Below are positions 17,682-24,503 of a stretch of DNA of 24,503 bases, piece by piece. The stretch's first letter is position 1. Each line of letters begins with the position of its first letter. The DNA lies in the NCBI RefSeq assembly GCF_937891315.1, contig NZ_CALAGI010000103.1:1-24503 (forward strand), in the 5' to 3' direction. Source of the stretch: an uncultured Amaricoccus sp. (GTDB taxonomy: Bacteria; Pseudomonadota; Alphaproteobacteria; Rhodobacterales; Rhodobacteraceae). The notes below the pieces were generated by a model, which worked only from the letters and a program-made list of their open reading frames with translations, did not search any database and was not told the DNA's origin. The position numbers and the translations under genes were made by a program.

Positions 17682-18935
17682 GTGCCTCAGGAGCGCGGAA
17701 CCGCGGATATTGATTCATTCCTCCAGCCAGTCACCCGCGGCATGCGACGGCTGAGCCAGTCGCCGCGCGATCCCGGTTTCGCGCGGGATCCCTATCCCTT
17801 CTATGTCCGCGCCCGGGAGGCGGGGCCGCTCTTCTGGTGGGAGGACTATGGCTATCCCTGCGCCGCGGGTCACGCAACGGTCGGCGCGCTGCTCCGCGAC
17901 CGGCGCTTCGGGCGCGAAATGCCCGGCGAGCCGAAGCCGCCGCGGCCCGGGCATCTGCGGGATTTCTACGCGATCGACGATCTGTCGCTGCTCGACCGCG
18001 AGCCGCCCGCCCATACGCGGCTGCGCGGCCTCGTGTTGCGCTCCTTCACCTCGCGGCGGATCGCGGCGCTGGGGCCGGAGATCACGGCGCTGGCGCACCG
18101 GCTGATCGACGGGTTCGAGGGGCCGGAGGTGGAGCTGATCACCGCCTTCGCGGAACCATTGCCGGTCATCATCATCGCCCGGCTGCTTGGCGTTCCGGAG
18201 GAGATGGCGCCGCGCCTGCGCCTCTGGTCGCACGACATGGTGGCGATGTACCAGGCGCTGCGGGACCGCGGCGTCGAGGAGCGCGCGGCCGCGGCGGCGC
18301 GTGAGTTCGCCGCCTTCCTGCGCGACCACGTCGCGGCGCGGCGGGCGCGGCCGGGCGACGATCTCATCACCCATCTCATCGCCGCCGAAGAGGCGGGCGA
18401 TCGGCTGAGCACCGAGGAACTGGTCGCGACCTGCGTCCTGCTGCTCAACGCCGGGCACGAGGCAACGGTGCATGCTATCGGCAACGGCGTCCACGCGATC
18501 CTGGCGAACGGCGCGGATCCGGCGGCGCTGTTCGCGGAAGAGGCCGCGACGGCGGCGACGGTCGAGGAAATCCTGCGGTTCGATCCGCCGCTGCATCTCT
18601 TCACGCGGCTCGCGCTGGAGGAGGTGGAGGTCTTCGGCCACCAGTTCCGCCGCGGTGAGACGGTCGGCTGCCTGCTCGCCGCGGCGAACCGCGATCCGGC
18701 GCGCTATGCCGAACCCGACCGGTTCGATCCGTCTCGTGGCGGCGCTGGTCAGCTCACCTTCGGCGCGGGGATCCATTTCTGCGTCGGCGCGCCACTCGCG
18801 CGGCTGGAGCTTGGGCTGGCGCTGCCCGCGCTCTTTTCGCGGATACCGCGGCTGAGGCTCTCGCGGCCTGCGATCTTCGCCGATCGCTACCATTTCCGCG
18901 GGCTGGAGGCGATGTGGCTCAGGGCCGGAAATTGA
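17682..18935 (+). CDS. Soluble bacterial cytochrome P450
   Basis: 417 residues from GTG 17682; ATG 17742 (residue 21) is an alternative, and neither has a clear binding site. No membrane anchor. P450 landmarks in order: DPPYPFY-like DPYPFYVRARE near the start; DREPPAHTRLRGLVLRSFTSRR (C helix, PPAHTRLR); the I-helix oxygen-activation motif A257-G-H-E-A-T262; K-helix E-E-I-L-R with FDPPLHLFTR; F-D-P-S-R; and the haem loop FGAGIHFCVGAPLAR with cysteine C367 as thiolate ligand. It is a class I-type monooxygenase needing a ferredoxin and reductase, neither of which is adjacent. The substrate is unknown, as it sits outside any obvious catabolic or biosynthetic cluster. The I helix has HEA rather than the common D/E-T pair, which is seen in some subfamilies. 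Confidence 0.93.
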   Translation: MPQERGTADIDSFLQPVTRGMRRLSQSPRDPGFARDPYPFYVRAREAGPLFWWEDYGYPCAAGHATVGALLRDRRFGREMPGEPKPPRPGHLRDFYAIDDLSLLDREPPAHTRLRGLVLRSFTSRRIAALGPEITALAHRLIDGFEGPEVELITAFAEPLPVIIIARLLGVPEEMAPRLRLWSHDMVAMYQALRDRGVEERAAAAAREFAAFLRDHVAARRARPGDDLITHLIAAEEAGDRLSTEELVATCVLLLNAGHEATVHAIGNGVHAILANGADPAALFAEEAATAATVEEILRFDPPLHLFTRLALEEVEVFGHQFRRGETVGCLLAAANRDPARYAEPDRFDPSRGGAGQLTFGAGIHFCVGAPLARLELGLALPALFSRIPRLRLSRPAIFADRYHFRGLEAMWLRAGN

Positions 18936-19344
18936 CGCGGCGAAAGCGCGTCGAATGAAACAGGTTGCGAAATCGGTCATGCCAGCGGCGCGGACGGACG
19001 ACCCTTCGACCGGGCACCAGTCCCGGCCCGTCCTCTTGGTGCGACCGTGGAGATGCGCGGCCACCCAGGGGCGCCCCCGTCCGTACTTCGAGGTCCGGCG
19101 CTTCCCCGCGCCCCATCGCCTCCGGCCCTCCAGCGATCGGCCCGGCCGAGGCGGTGCCTCGGCTTTGTCGGGCCTGCGCCGCGCGTGCCTCCGGCGCGCT
19201 TGGTCAGGAAGTCAACGAGATGGGCCGTTGGCACTACATCATCAATAGTTTCCGAGACGCTCGTCACGAAGGCGGATCGCCGAGTTCCCCGGCAGAGCCC
19301 CCATCGCGGCGGCCGCCGCGTACCGAGTTCCCGAAGGAGACAGG
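18936..19344. other. Gene-poor stretch after the P450
   Basis: No recognisable gene. A 54-codon frame at 19220-19384 starts MGRWHYIINSFRD, with AGGAAG upstream, but its later codons run through the ribosome binding site and start of the next candidate and have poor third-position GC, so I do not call it. The rest is GC-rich with overlapping open frames on both strands and no family pattern. Confidence 0.5.
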
Positions 19345-19776
19345 ATGGCAGACTATACCGACCACCAGAAGAGCGAGGATCTGACGGTCCCGCGCGGAAT
19401 GGGCTACGCGCAGGGGCTCCAGCGCTCGACGGGGCGGTTCGACCCATACATCGGAGGGGACGATCAACGCCGCCCGGTCGGTGCCGCGCGGCATGGTCTC
19501 CGCGGTGTTCTGGTCGGGGCTCGCCGGCTGGATCATGCTCCGCGCCCTCGTGCCGATGCTGCCGGGCATGGAGGAGGCGGCGCGACAGGGCTGGAACGTC
19601 TTCTTCCGGGGAATGGACGCGCAGGTGAAACCGGCGATCAGGACGCTGCTCCATCTCGCGGTCTTCGTCTCGCAACGGCTCCGCGGCCTCGCCAGGGCCC
19701 GCCGATCGGCCACCAGATCGCCAAGCGACAGGTGGCGATCAAGGCGGCCGGGCGGACGATCGGCGAATCGGGCTGA
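19345..19776 (+). pseudogene. Small membrane-type gene, probably frameshifted
   Basis: A strong GAAGGAGACAGG site precedes ATG 19345. The first 38 codons (MADYTDHQKSEDLTVPRG through YIGG) show coding-type codon use. At the GGGG run near 19454-19459 the coding signal moves to the next frame, which reads TINAARSVPRGMVSAV and then a hydrophobic helix (WSGLAGWIMLRALVPML) and FVSQRLRG near 19680. After about 19690 the first frame again has coding-type codons, ending QIAKRQVAIKAAG with TGA at 19774-19776. The simplest reading is one gene of roughly 145 codons with one membrane helix, broken by two frame changes, either real mutations or sequencing errors. The family is not recognised. VPRGM occurs in both of the first two segments, which is a curiosity. 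Confidence 0.45.
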
Positions 19777-19896
19777 CATCGTTCGCCGCTCGCGCGTCGA
19801 GTTGATATTTCGAGCGGTCTTTCGCCTGGAAGTGCGCTAGGAGTGCGACCCAAGATTCGCACAACGTCGCGGATTGAGCGATACTTAAGGACTGAC

Positions 19897-20586
19897 ATGA
19901 TGATGAAGAAACTCTCGGCCGAGGCAATCGGTACGTTCTGGCTTGTATTCGGCGGCTGCGGCAGCGCCGTGCTCGCCGCCGGCTTCCCCGAACTCGGCAT
20001 CGGCTTCACCGGCGTCGCGCTCGCCTTCGGCCTGACCGTGCTGACCATGGTCTATGCCGTCGGCCCGATCTCGGGCGGACATTTCAACCCGGCGGTGTCG
20101 CTCGGTCTCGCGATCGGTGGCCGCTTCGAATGGAACGAGCTGATCCCCTATTGGGTGGCTCAGGTGATCGGCGGCTTTCTCGGCGCGCTGGTGCTCTATC
20201 TCATCGCCTCGGGCAAGCCGGACTTCGTGGCCGGCGGCTTCGCCTCGAATGGCTATGGCGAGCTTTCGCCGGGCAAGTACGGCCTCGCCTCGGCGCTGAT
20301 CATCGAGATCGTGCTCACCGCCGGCTTCCTGCTGGTGATCCTCGGCGCCACCTCGAAGAAGGCGCCGGCCGGCTTCGCGGGTATCGCCATCGGTCTGGCG
20401 CTGACCCTCATCCATCTCATCTCGATCCCGGTGACCAATACCTCGGTCAACCCGGCCCGCTCGACGGCGGTCGTGTTCTTCGCCGACACCGGCGCGCTCG
20501 GCCAGCTCTGGCTGTTCTGGGTCGCACCGCTGATCGGCGCGGCGATCGGCGCGGTGCTCTGGAAGGCTCTGCTGGCGGACGACTGA
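19897..20586 (+). CDS. aqpZ: Aquaporin Z
   Basis: 229 residues, close to the 231 of E. coli AqpZ. The start at 19897 has AAGGA five bases upstream; ATG 19900 gives better spacing and differs by one residue. The frame extends upstream to 19843 but this adds a basic, non-family segment. The six-helix aquaporin plan is clear, with both NPA boxes: SGGHFNPAVSLGLA in loop B and TSVNPARSTAVVFF in loop E. LIHLISIPVTNTSVNPARS is almost the same as the E. coli protein, including the selectivity-filter histidine, threonine and arginine, so it is a water-selective channel and not a glycerol facilitator. It is preceded by an AT-richer leader. It lies 85 bases before the glutathione S-transferase gene. Confidence 0.96.
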   Translation: MMMKKLSAEAIGTFWLVFGGCGSAVLAAGFPELGIGFTGVALAFGLTVLTMVYAVGPISGGHFNPAVSLGLAIGGRFEWNELIPYWVAQVIGGFLGALVLYLIASGKPDFVAGGFASNGYGELSPGKYGLASALIIEIVLTAGFLLVILGATSKKAPAGFAGIAIGLALTLIHLISIPVTNTSVNPARSTAVVFFADTGALGQLWLFWVAPLIGAAIGAVLWKALLADD

Positions 20587-20621
20587 TTTCGGCCGGTCAG
20601 ATCGGGCCGCGATGTGAGTTG

Positions 20622-20651
20622 AAAAAAAGCGGCGCGGGCTCCCCGCGCCGC
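20622..20651 (-). terminator. Intrinsic terminator oriented leftward
   Basis: A perfect ten-base stem, GCGGCGCGGG (20629-20638), loop ctc, CCCGCGCCGC (20642-20651), is flanked on its left by seven A (20622-20628). Read on the minus strand this is a strong stem followed by seven T, a textbook rho-independent terminator. Read on the plus strand it lacks the T-run. Both neighbouring genes are on the plus strand, so it would stop antisense transcription entering from the GST side. Confidence 0.7.
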
Positions 20652-20671
20652 CTGTCGAACGGGGGGACCGC

Positions 20672-21304
20672 ATGATGGATGTCACTCTCTACTACGCGCC
20701 GAGAAGCCGGTCGCTGCGCGCGCTCTGGCTGCTTGAGGAACTGGGAATACCCTACGCGCTGACGCCGCTCAGCCTGAGGCGGGGGGAGCACAAATCCCCC
20801 GAGATGCTGGCGCTGAACCCGATGGGCAAGGTGCCCGTGGTGACGGTCGATGGCCATGCCGTCTGGGAGACGCCGGCGATCATCGCGCATCTCTGCGATC
20901 TCGCGCCCGAGGCGAAGCTGGCGCCGAAAATCGGCACGCCGGAGCGCGCGGATTTCTATCGCTGGCTTTCGTTCGGAACGGCGGTGATGGAGCCGGCCTT
21001 CATGGACCAGATGAAACATCACGACGTGAATCCGACGCAGGCCGGTTGGGGCGATTTCGCCTCGATGAAGGCGGCGCTCGCCCGCGGCCTGACCGCTGGC
21101 GACTGGATTCTGGGGAAACGGTTCTCGGGCGCCGACATTCTCGTCGGCGGCAATCTCGCCTGGTTCAGCGGCTGGGCCCGCGACGCCTTCGCCGACCTGC
21201 CGAATCTCTACCGCTATATCGGGCGGCTGGAAGCGCGCCCTGCGCGGATTCGCGCGCTCAAGATCGAGGCGGACCTCGCCGCGCGCGAGGACGCGGGCGC
21301 CTGA
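20672..21304 (+). CDS. Glutathione S-transferase family protein
   Basis: 210 residues with the cytosolic GST plan. The thioredoxin-like N-domain (about 1-80) contains YYAPRSRSLRALWLLEELG (7-25), with serines available as the activating residue; NPMGKVPVV (49-57) with the cis-proline; and ETPAIIAHL, the glutathione gamma-glutamyl-binding segment. The helical C-domain has GKRFSGADILVGGNLAWF, with the conserved N-capping S-x-A-D. It conjugates or reduces with glutathione in the cytosol; the substrate is unknown. GGGGGGA lies just upstream of ATG 20672; ATG 20675 is a one-residue alternative. The leftward terminator sits directly before it. It marks the right end of the normal GC-rich chromosomal segment. 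Confidence 0.92.
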   Translation: MMDVTLYYAPRSRSLRALWLLEELGIPYALTPLSLRRGEHKSPEMLALNPMGKVPVVTVDGHAVWETPAIIAHLCDLAPEAKLAPKIGTPERADFYRWLSFGTAVMEPAFMDQMKHHDVNPTQAGWGDFASMKAALARGLTAGDWILGKRFSGADILVGGNLAWFSGWARDAFADLPNLYRYIGRLEARPARIRALKIEADLAAREDAGA

Positions 21305-21618
21305 GGCGCGCGCCGGTCACACCCGCTCGATGATCCGACTCGACGGTCGATCATTTGAAAATAAAAGAAAACAAGTATTTTTGAGGCAGAAAGTCCCTCA
21401 GCGCCGGCGGCAAAATAGATTGCTCATGAAAACATTGGGCTTTTTCGGCTGCGCGGCCTGTGGAAAATTCCGCCATCTATCGCTGGTGACGGCGACCGAG
21501 CTTTTTGAGGCTTCCAAAGGTGAAAGTGCTCGCCGTCACCGCATGGTATCGACTCTCTGTCACGGTTGGGGATCCTCCTCGAAAGATTCCGTTCGCGACG
21601 CCTGACAGTGATCACACA
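21305..21618. other. Low-GC intergenic stretch with an inverted repeat
   Basis: The composition drops sharply after the GST stop: bases 21361-21420 are about 42% GC by hand count. A small dyad, ATGATC (21330-21335) and GATCAT (21349-21354), is followed by an AT-rich run, a possible end-of-transcript structure for the GST gene. A perfect 11-base inverted repeat, GGTGACGGCGA (21485-21495) with TCGCCGTCACC (21530-21540), encloses 34 bases. Open frames here have no support. It replaces what should be the body of the AbiEii toxin gene, so a deletion or replacement breakpoint lies at its right side. Confidence 0.5.
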
Positions 21619-21648
21619 TCGGGCAGTGTCGAGATAGGTCTGGTTCAT
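21619..21648 (-). pseudogene. AbiEii toxin gene stub
   Basis: The first ten codons read MNQTYLDTAR, the typical start of AbiEii-type nucleotidyltransferase toxins. The ATG (21646-21648) overlaps the original antitoxin stop as ATGA, as in intact AbiE operons. After R10 the frame continues as CVITVRRRERNL and loses all family resemblance; the expected GG-T/S-A-L-N nucleotidyltransferase motif is absent. The toxin is therefore truncated to a stub. The identification is short but is supported by its position directly after the AbiEi relic. Confidence 0.6.
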
Positions 21649-22208
21649 GGCTTGAGCACCAGCAGACCGTCGGCCGAACGAGACACCCAAGGTCGATCAC
21701 TTCCCGTGGGCAATTGCGATGGATCGAGCTTGCCGACTCATGGCTGGGCAAGCTCACGGCCCAGTTGCAGACAAAGACGCACGGTCTTGACGCTGGTGCA
21801 GCCCTTGAGCAGTTCGCCGAACACATTGGCGCGCAGGCTATAGCTACTTTCGACCAGTTCGCGCGCCTCTTGCAGCGACTGACGCACGCCGACTTCGCTC
21901 AAAACCTCCAATAGTGCGCGCTCCGGCGCCGAGACGAGCGGGGCGCCGTCACGATTCTCGAACGGCCGGACATGCGGCAGCGCGTTCGGGCGCTCGATGA
22001 ATAACCGCTTGCGGTGATATTCGGCCGGAAAGCGATCCGTGAACCATTCGGGAAAGCGCCCTGCCTTCCAGCCGTAGAGATGAAGGGTCGGCCGTTGGGC
22101 GACGCAGTGGCGGATGCCGTGCCAGTCGAGCGCGGACTTCCCACCGACATGCAGGCCCTCGAAGCTTCGTTGCAGACCATCGAGATCATCAAGCGCTCCG
22201 ACACCGCG
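21645..22208 (-). pseudogene. AbiEi-family antitoxin, truncated and interrupted
   Basis: Read on the minus strand from about 22208, one frame gives GVGALDDLDGLQRSFEGLHV, then GGKSALDWHGIRHCV, LHLYGWKAGRFPEWF, ALPHVRPFENRDGAPLVSAP, ERALLEVLSEVG, EARELVESSYSLRANVF and LLKGCTSVKTVRLCLQLG. This is the AbiEi antitoxin core and C-terminal domain in family order. The frame meets TGA at 21738-21740 (probably a former TGG), then continues in frame as VGKLDPSQLPTG and ends LVLKP with TGA at 21645-21647. The N-terminal winged-helix DNA-binding part is missing; upstream the frame is open but without family pattern and no start or ribosome site is seen. Intact AbiEi represses its operon and counters the AbiEii toxin in a type IV toxin-antitoxin system. 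Here both genes are dead. Confidence 0.75.
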
Positions 22209-22345
22209 AAGGGATTCGAGCTTCCGCCGCGTCGATGGGTGATCGAACGCACAGAGGTGGTCCCCATTTCGCGGACAGTTTCGCGGCGTTTGCCAAGCAA
22301 ACGTCGAGGATGTTCCTCGCTTGGAACGTCGCTCACGCAGGCGAC

Positions 22346-23539
22346 CTACTCGGGATAGATCTCAGCGCCGTCCGGCATCGTCTTGCTGAATAGAACAATG
22401 ACCAAAGGATTGCCCGGCTCGGACATCGCATCGCTGCGCTGGCCGATGACCTCTCCGCTCACCGCGCTCGTATATTCGGCAACGACCTCACCGAAGCTGT
22501 CGCGCTGTACGGCGAGCTTCTGTCCGGGCTCGACCCTGTCGGTGAGCTTGACGAGATGCTCGACGATGCCGCCGGCGGTGGCGATGACCGGGAAGCCGCT
22601 GTTGCCGACGAAGACGGCCATGCCCTCGGCCGTGCGACCCATCGGGCCGGCGACGATACCGTGATGCTTGAGTACGTTCATCGTGCCTTCCACGAACAGT
22701 TCGATCATCCCGGGGTCGAGGACGCGCGCCGCGCCGATCTCCGGTGCGAAGGCCGGGATTCCCGCGTCGAGAAATGCGTTGTGCAGGACAGTAGGATAGG
22801 CGGCCTTCGGCATGTCGAGGATCTGGCCGACGGGATAGAGGTCCAGCATCGCCTTGACCTCGGGTCGCCCGATTTCGCCGATGTTGAAGGCGCTGACCTC
22901 GAATCCGGTCGTGCCGGTATGGAAATCGATCGCCACGTCGGCGTTTGGCCGCAGCAGGCGGTTGAACAGGAGCCCGGCATGGCGGTTCGCCGCCGTCAGG
23001 CCGTTCTCGTTCCCGGGCCATTCCCGGTTCATGTCGATGAGATCGATGCCCCGGCCCTGGTTCGGCCACCGGCGCTGCATGCTTTCCAGCGCCGGGCGGG
23101 ACACGTCGGTGACGGCCATCACCGTGCCTGACATCTCCACCGGATCGAGCTGGTTCATCACGGTCTGGACCGTATGAATAGAGCTCATCTCGTCGCCGTG
23201 CACGCCGCTCGTCAGAACGACGCGCTTGCCCGGCTTCGCCCCCTTGGCGACCGTCACGGACACGTACCAGTGCTGCCCGGTGGGCGTCTCCACGCCCTGA
23301 AAATACAGGAGGTGCCTCTTCCCGGCCTCGAGGTCGTTCACGTCGAGCGCACTGACGACCTTCTTCCCGCGGATGGTGTCGCCGGTATAGGCGGTCCCCG
23401 CCTCCGCATCGGCGGAGGCCGCGGTCGCCTCCTGCGCGTTGGCGGCGCCCGCGATGAGAGCGGCGGACGCGCCCGCCGACGCGATGGATGCGATCATGAA
23501 GTTGCGACGATCGAGACGGTCCGTGGCTTCTTCCGACAT
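22346..23539 (-). CDS. Tat-exported M14-type zinc hydrolase (succinylglutamate desuccinylase/aspartoacylase family)
   Basis: 397 residues from ATG 23537-23539, with AAGGACG upstream; the frame opens 18 codons earlier, but the signal peptide fits this start. Residues 9-36 have a twin-arginine signal, L-D-R-R-N-F-M (R11, R12), a hydrophobic stretch and A-N-A before cleavage. The catalytic domain shows SGVHGDEMSS (111-120) with zinc ligands H114 and E117; D-M-N-R-E-W-P-G (169-176), matching the family N-R pair; DFHTGT (205-210) with H207; and APEIG (265-269) with catalytic-type E267. A C-terminal beta domain follows (about 320-397). It should cleave an acyl or amide bond from a small amine-containing substrate in the periplasm; which one is unknown. 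It lies between the AbiE relic and an IS91 fragment. Confidence 0.88.
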   Translation of the reverse strand: MSEEATDRLDRRNFMIASIASAGASAALIAGAANAQEATAASADAEAGTAYTGDTIRGKKVVSALDVNDLEAGKRHLLYFQGVETPTGQHWYVSVTVAKGAKPGKRVVLTSGVHGDEMSSIHTVQTVMNQLDPVEMSGTVMAVTDVSRPALESMQRRWPNQGRGIDLIDMNREWPGNENGLTAANRHAGLLFNRLLRPNADVAIDFHTGTTGFEVSAFNIGEIGRPEVKAMLDLYPVGQILDMPKAAYPTVLHNAFLDAGIPAFAPEIGAARVLDPGMIELFVEGTMNVLKHHGIVAGPMGRTAEGMAVFVGNSGFPVIATAGGIVEHLVKLTDRVEPGQKLAVQRDSFGEVVAEYTSAVSGEVIGQRSDAMSEPGNPLVIVLFSKTMPDGAEIYPE

Positions 23540-24014
23540 GATGCGTCCTTTGTAGTTCGCAGCCGCTATACCGACGACGGAAAGACCGAACAACCGCGTA
23601 TCGGGCGAGGCCGTCCAGCCGACGACGCTACCGACGAGCTACACCACGACCCGGGCCACGACCGCCGCCGAAGCCGGCGGCACGTTTCGAACTGACGGAG
23701 GCAAGCCTGGCCAGATCGTCGAAGAAGACCAGCGCGCCGGCGCGATGCAGCGGGAGCCGTCCTTGGAGGAACAGGCGGCGAAACAGGCGCGACAGCACCC
23801 GGACATGCTGAAAGAACCCCGGCCGACAGGACACCCATCCGCCAGAGCCGAACGCCAGCCTCACGCGTCAATGCCGCGGAGCGGCTTTGTCCTTGGGCCG
23901 AAATCGACGATCCGGGCTTCGCGGCGAAGCTGTCGGCAGTCAGCCCTGTGGACGCCTCCTTACGGACGTGCGAGCCAGACCAGATCGCTTGGTCCGACCT
24001 CGTCGCTCGCCGCG
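23540..24014. other. Region between the M14-type gene and the hydrolase, with transposase debris
   Basis: Apart from the IS91-like fragment (23694-23843) I see no gene. A long plus-strand open frame (for example PSLEEQAAKQARQH near 23760) is the reverse of the transposase codons and has no start. The promoter of the M14-type gene should lie in the first part, but no clear -35/-10 pair stands out. Confidence 0.5.
23694..23843 (-). mobile_element. IS91-family transposase fragment
   Basis: The minus-strand frame reads GGWVSCRPGFFQHVRVLSRL, then FRRLFLQGRLPLHRAG and ALVFFDDLARLASV. This is the central part of IS91-family (Y2 rolling-circle type) transposases, where WVACRPGFFLPVRVLSRLFR and a following F-F-G-D-L segment are conserved. 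Resemblance fades beyond both ends, with a frame open to 23864 and 23628 but unlike the family. The fragment is about 50 codons of a protein that is normally several hundred residues, so it is a relic that cannot move. It is direct evidence that mobile DNA shaped this part of the window. Confidence 0.7.
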
Positions 24015-24503
24015 TCAGGCCTGCTCGGGGCGGCCGAGGGTCGCGTCGACCCAGTTGTAGACGGCGCTGTCCCAGACGTTCTGGCCCAGGCCGCCGCAGT
24101 GCCCGCTTGCGCCGGACGCCACGGTGAGAGCGATGTGCGAGGTCGGGGCGGTCATCCGGCTGGCCAGGGCCTTTGCGCCGTCCGATCCGGCGAGCGGGTC
24201 GTTCTCGCATTCGACGAGCAGCGTGGGCGCCGTGATCTGCGAGGCGACGGACAGCATGTCGTAGTCGCGGAGCGTCGCGAAGTAGTCCTCGATCGTGCGA
24301 ACCCCGTGCGTCGCCATGCGTGCGCGGAAGAACTCGCGCTTGTCCGCGCTGAGCTTCTCCTCCACCGAGATGATCGGCGCGGCCATCAGGCCCACCAGTC
24401 CGCCCGGGATGTGCGAGCCGAGGTTCGGGTCCGGCGGGTCGCAGACCAAGGCGGCGATGCGGTGCTCGAAGGCCGCGGCGCGCGGGGCGAGGTATCCGGC
24501 GAG
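24015..24503 (-). CDS. Alpha/beta hydrolase, 5' part beyond window edge
   Basis: The frame is open to the right edge (162 visible residues), with stop at 24015-24017. The first visible residues, LAGYLAPRAAAFEHRIAALV, are those just after a nucleophile elbow (G-x-S-x-G-G-Y-x-A-P-R in the esterase/FrsA-like branch), so the serine lies just outside the window. The acid residue is probably in LVECENDPLAG, and the catalytic histidine in GASGHCGG near the C-terminus, followed by the closing helix VYNWVDATLGRP. The protein is probably a cytosolic esterase or C-C hydrolase acting on an unknown ester. The M at 24447-24449 is not the start, because family sequence precedes it. It is on the same strand as the M14-type gene but separated by 475 bases that include transposase debris. 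Confidence 0.8.
   Translation of the reverse strand, partial: LAGYLAPRAAAFEHRIAALVCDPPDPNLGSHIPGGLVGLMAAPIISVEEKLSADKREFFRARMATHGVRTIEDYFATLRDYDMLSVASQITAPTLLVECENDPLAGSDGAKALASRMTAPTSHIALTVASGASGHCGGLGQNVWDSAVYNWVDATLGRPEQA

Noticed and set aside
19220..19384. 54-codon frame starting MGRWHYIINSF
   Set aside because: It runs through the ribosome binding site of the following candidate gene, has weak third-position GC and no recognisable family.
23560..24014. Plus-strand open frame with a hydrophilic segment (LEEQAAKQARQH)
   Set aside because: It is the reverse of IS91 transposase codons and has no start or ribosome site.

Overview
The window reads as part of a GC-rich alphaproteobacterial chromosome, most likely from the Rhodobacterales or a close relative. 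The evidence is the order isoaspartyl-methyltransferase-like gene, tolC, small DUF2497/PopZ-like gene; a Tad-pilus pair (CpaA-type prepilin peptidase and a TadD-like TPR lipoprotein); full-length cobalamin-dependent MetH; and strong G/C bias at third codon positions. The genus cannot be named from the sequence alone.

Layout. (1) 1-718: the 3' part of a DUF3644/HEPN-like gene with visibly lower GC, cut by the window edge. (2) 719-1170: non-coding DNA with palindromes and one copy of a dispersed repeat. (3) 1171-4129, minus strand: an ArsC/Spx-like reductase, then a three-gene membrane cassette (DUF3649-like, PepSY-TM, DUF3325-like) of the kind found with siderophore uptake. (4) 4502-7063, plus strand: PCMT-like methyltransferase, TolC and a PopZ-like protein, ending in a short tandem repeat. 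(5) 7143-9244, minus strand: DedA, a palindromic intergenic element, a small secreted LprI/DUF1311 protein and MazG. (6) 9308-11863: an M20 amidohydrolase, a convergent CpaA-like peptidase and a divergent TadD-like lipoprotein. (7) 11985-18935, plus strand: metH, a GGDEF-EAL protein with a degenerate GGDEF motif, and a soluble cytochrome P450. (8) 18936-19896: gene-poor DNA holding a probable frameshifted small gene. (9) 19897-21304: aquaporin Z and a glutathione S-transferase. (10) 21305-24503: an accessory, eroding region with a decayed AbiEi/AbiEii toxin-antitoxin pair, a Tat-exported M14-type zinc hydrolase, an IS91-family transposase fragment and a partial alpha/beta hydrolase.

The core (4.5-18.9 kb) is mostly housekeeping: efflux, nucleotide-pool cleaning, methionine synthesis, pilus maturation and c-di-GMP turnover. 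Both ends look like genome-plasticity zones with defence-type genes (a HEPN-like protein on the left, an AbiE remnant on the right). I found no clear new system. The most useful unannotated signals are the AbiE relic with its preserved ATGA junction, the IS91 scrap, the palindromic element at 7874-8026 with a partial second copy at 1051, the tandem repeat at the end of the PopZ-like gene, and the broken small gene at 19345.
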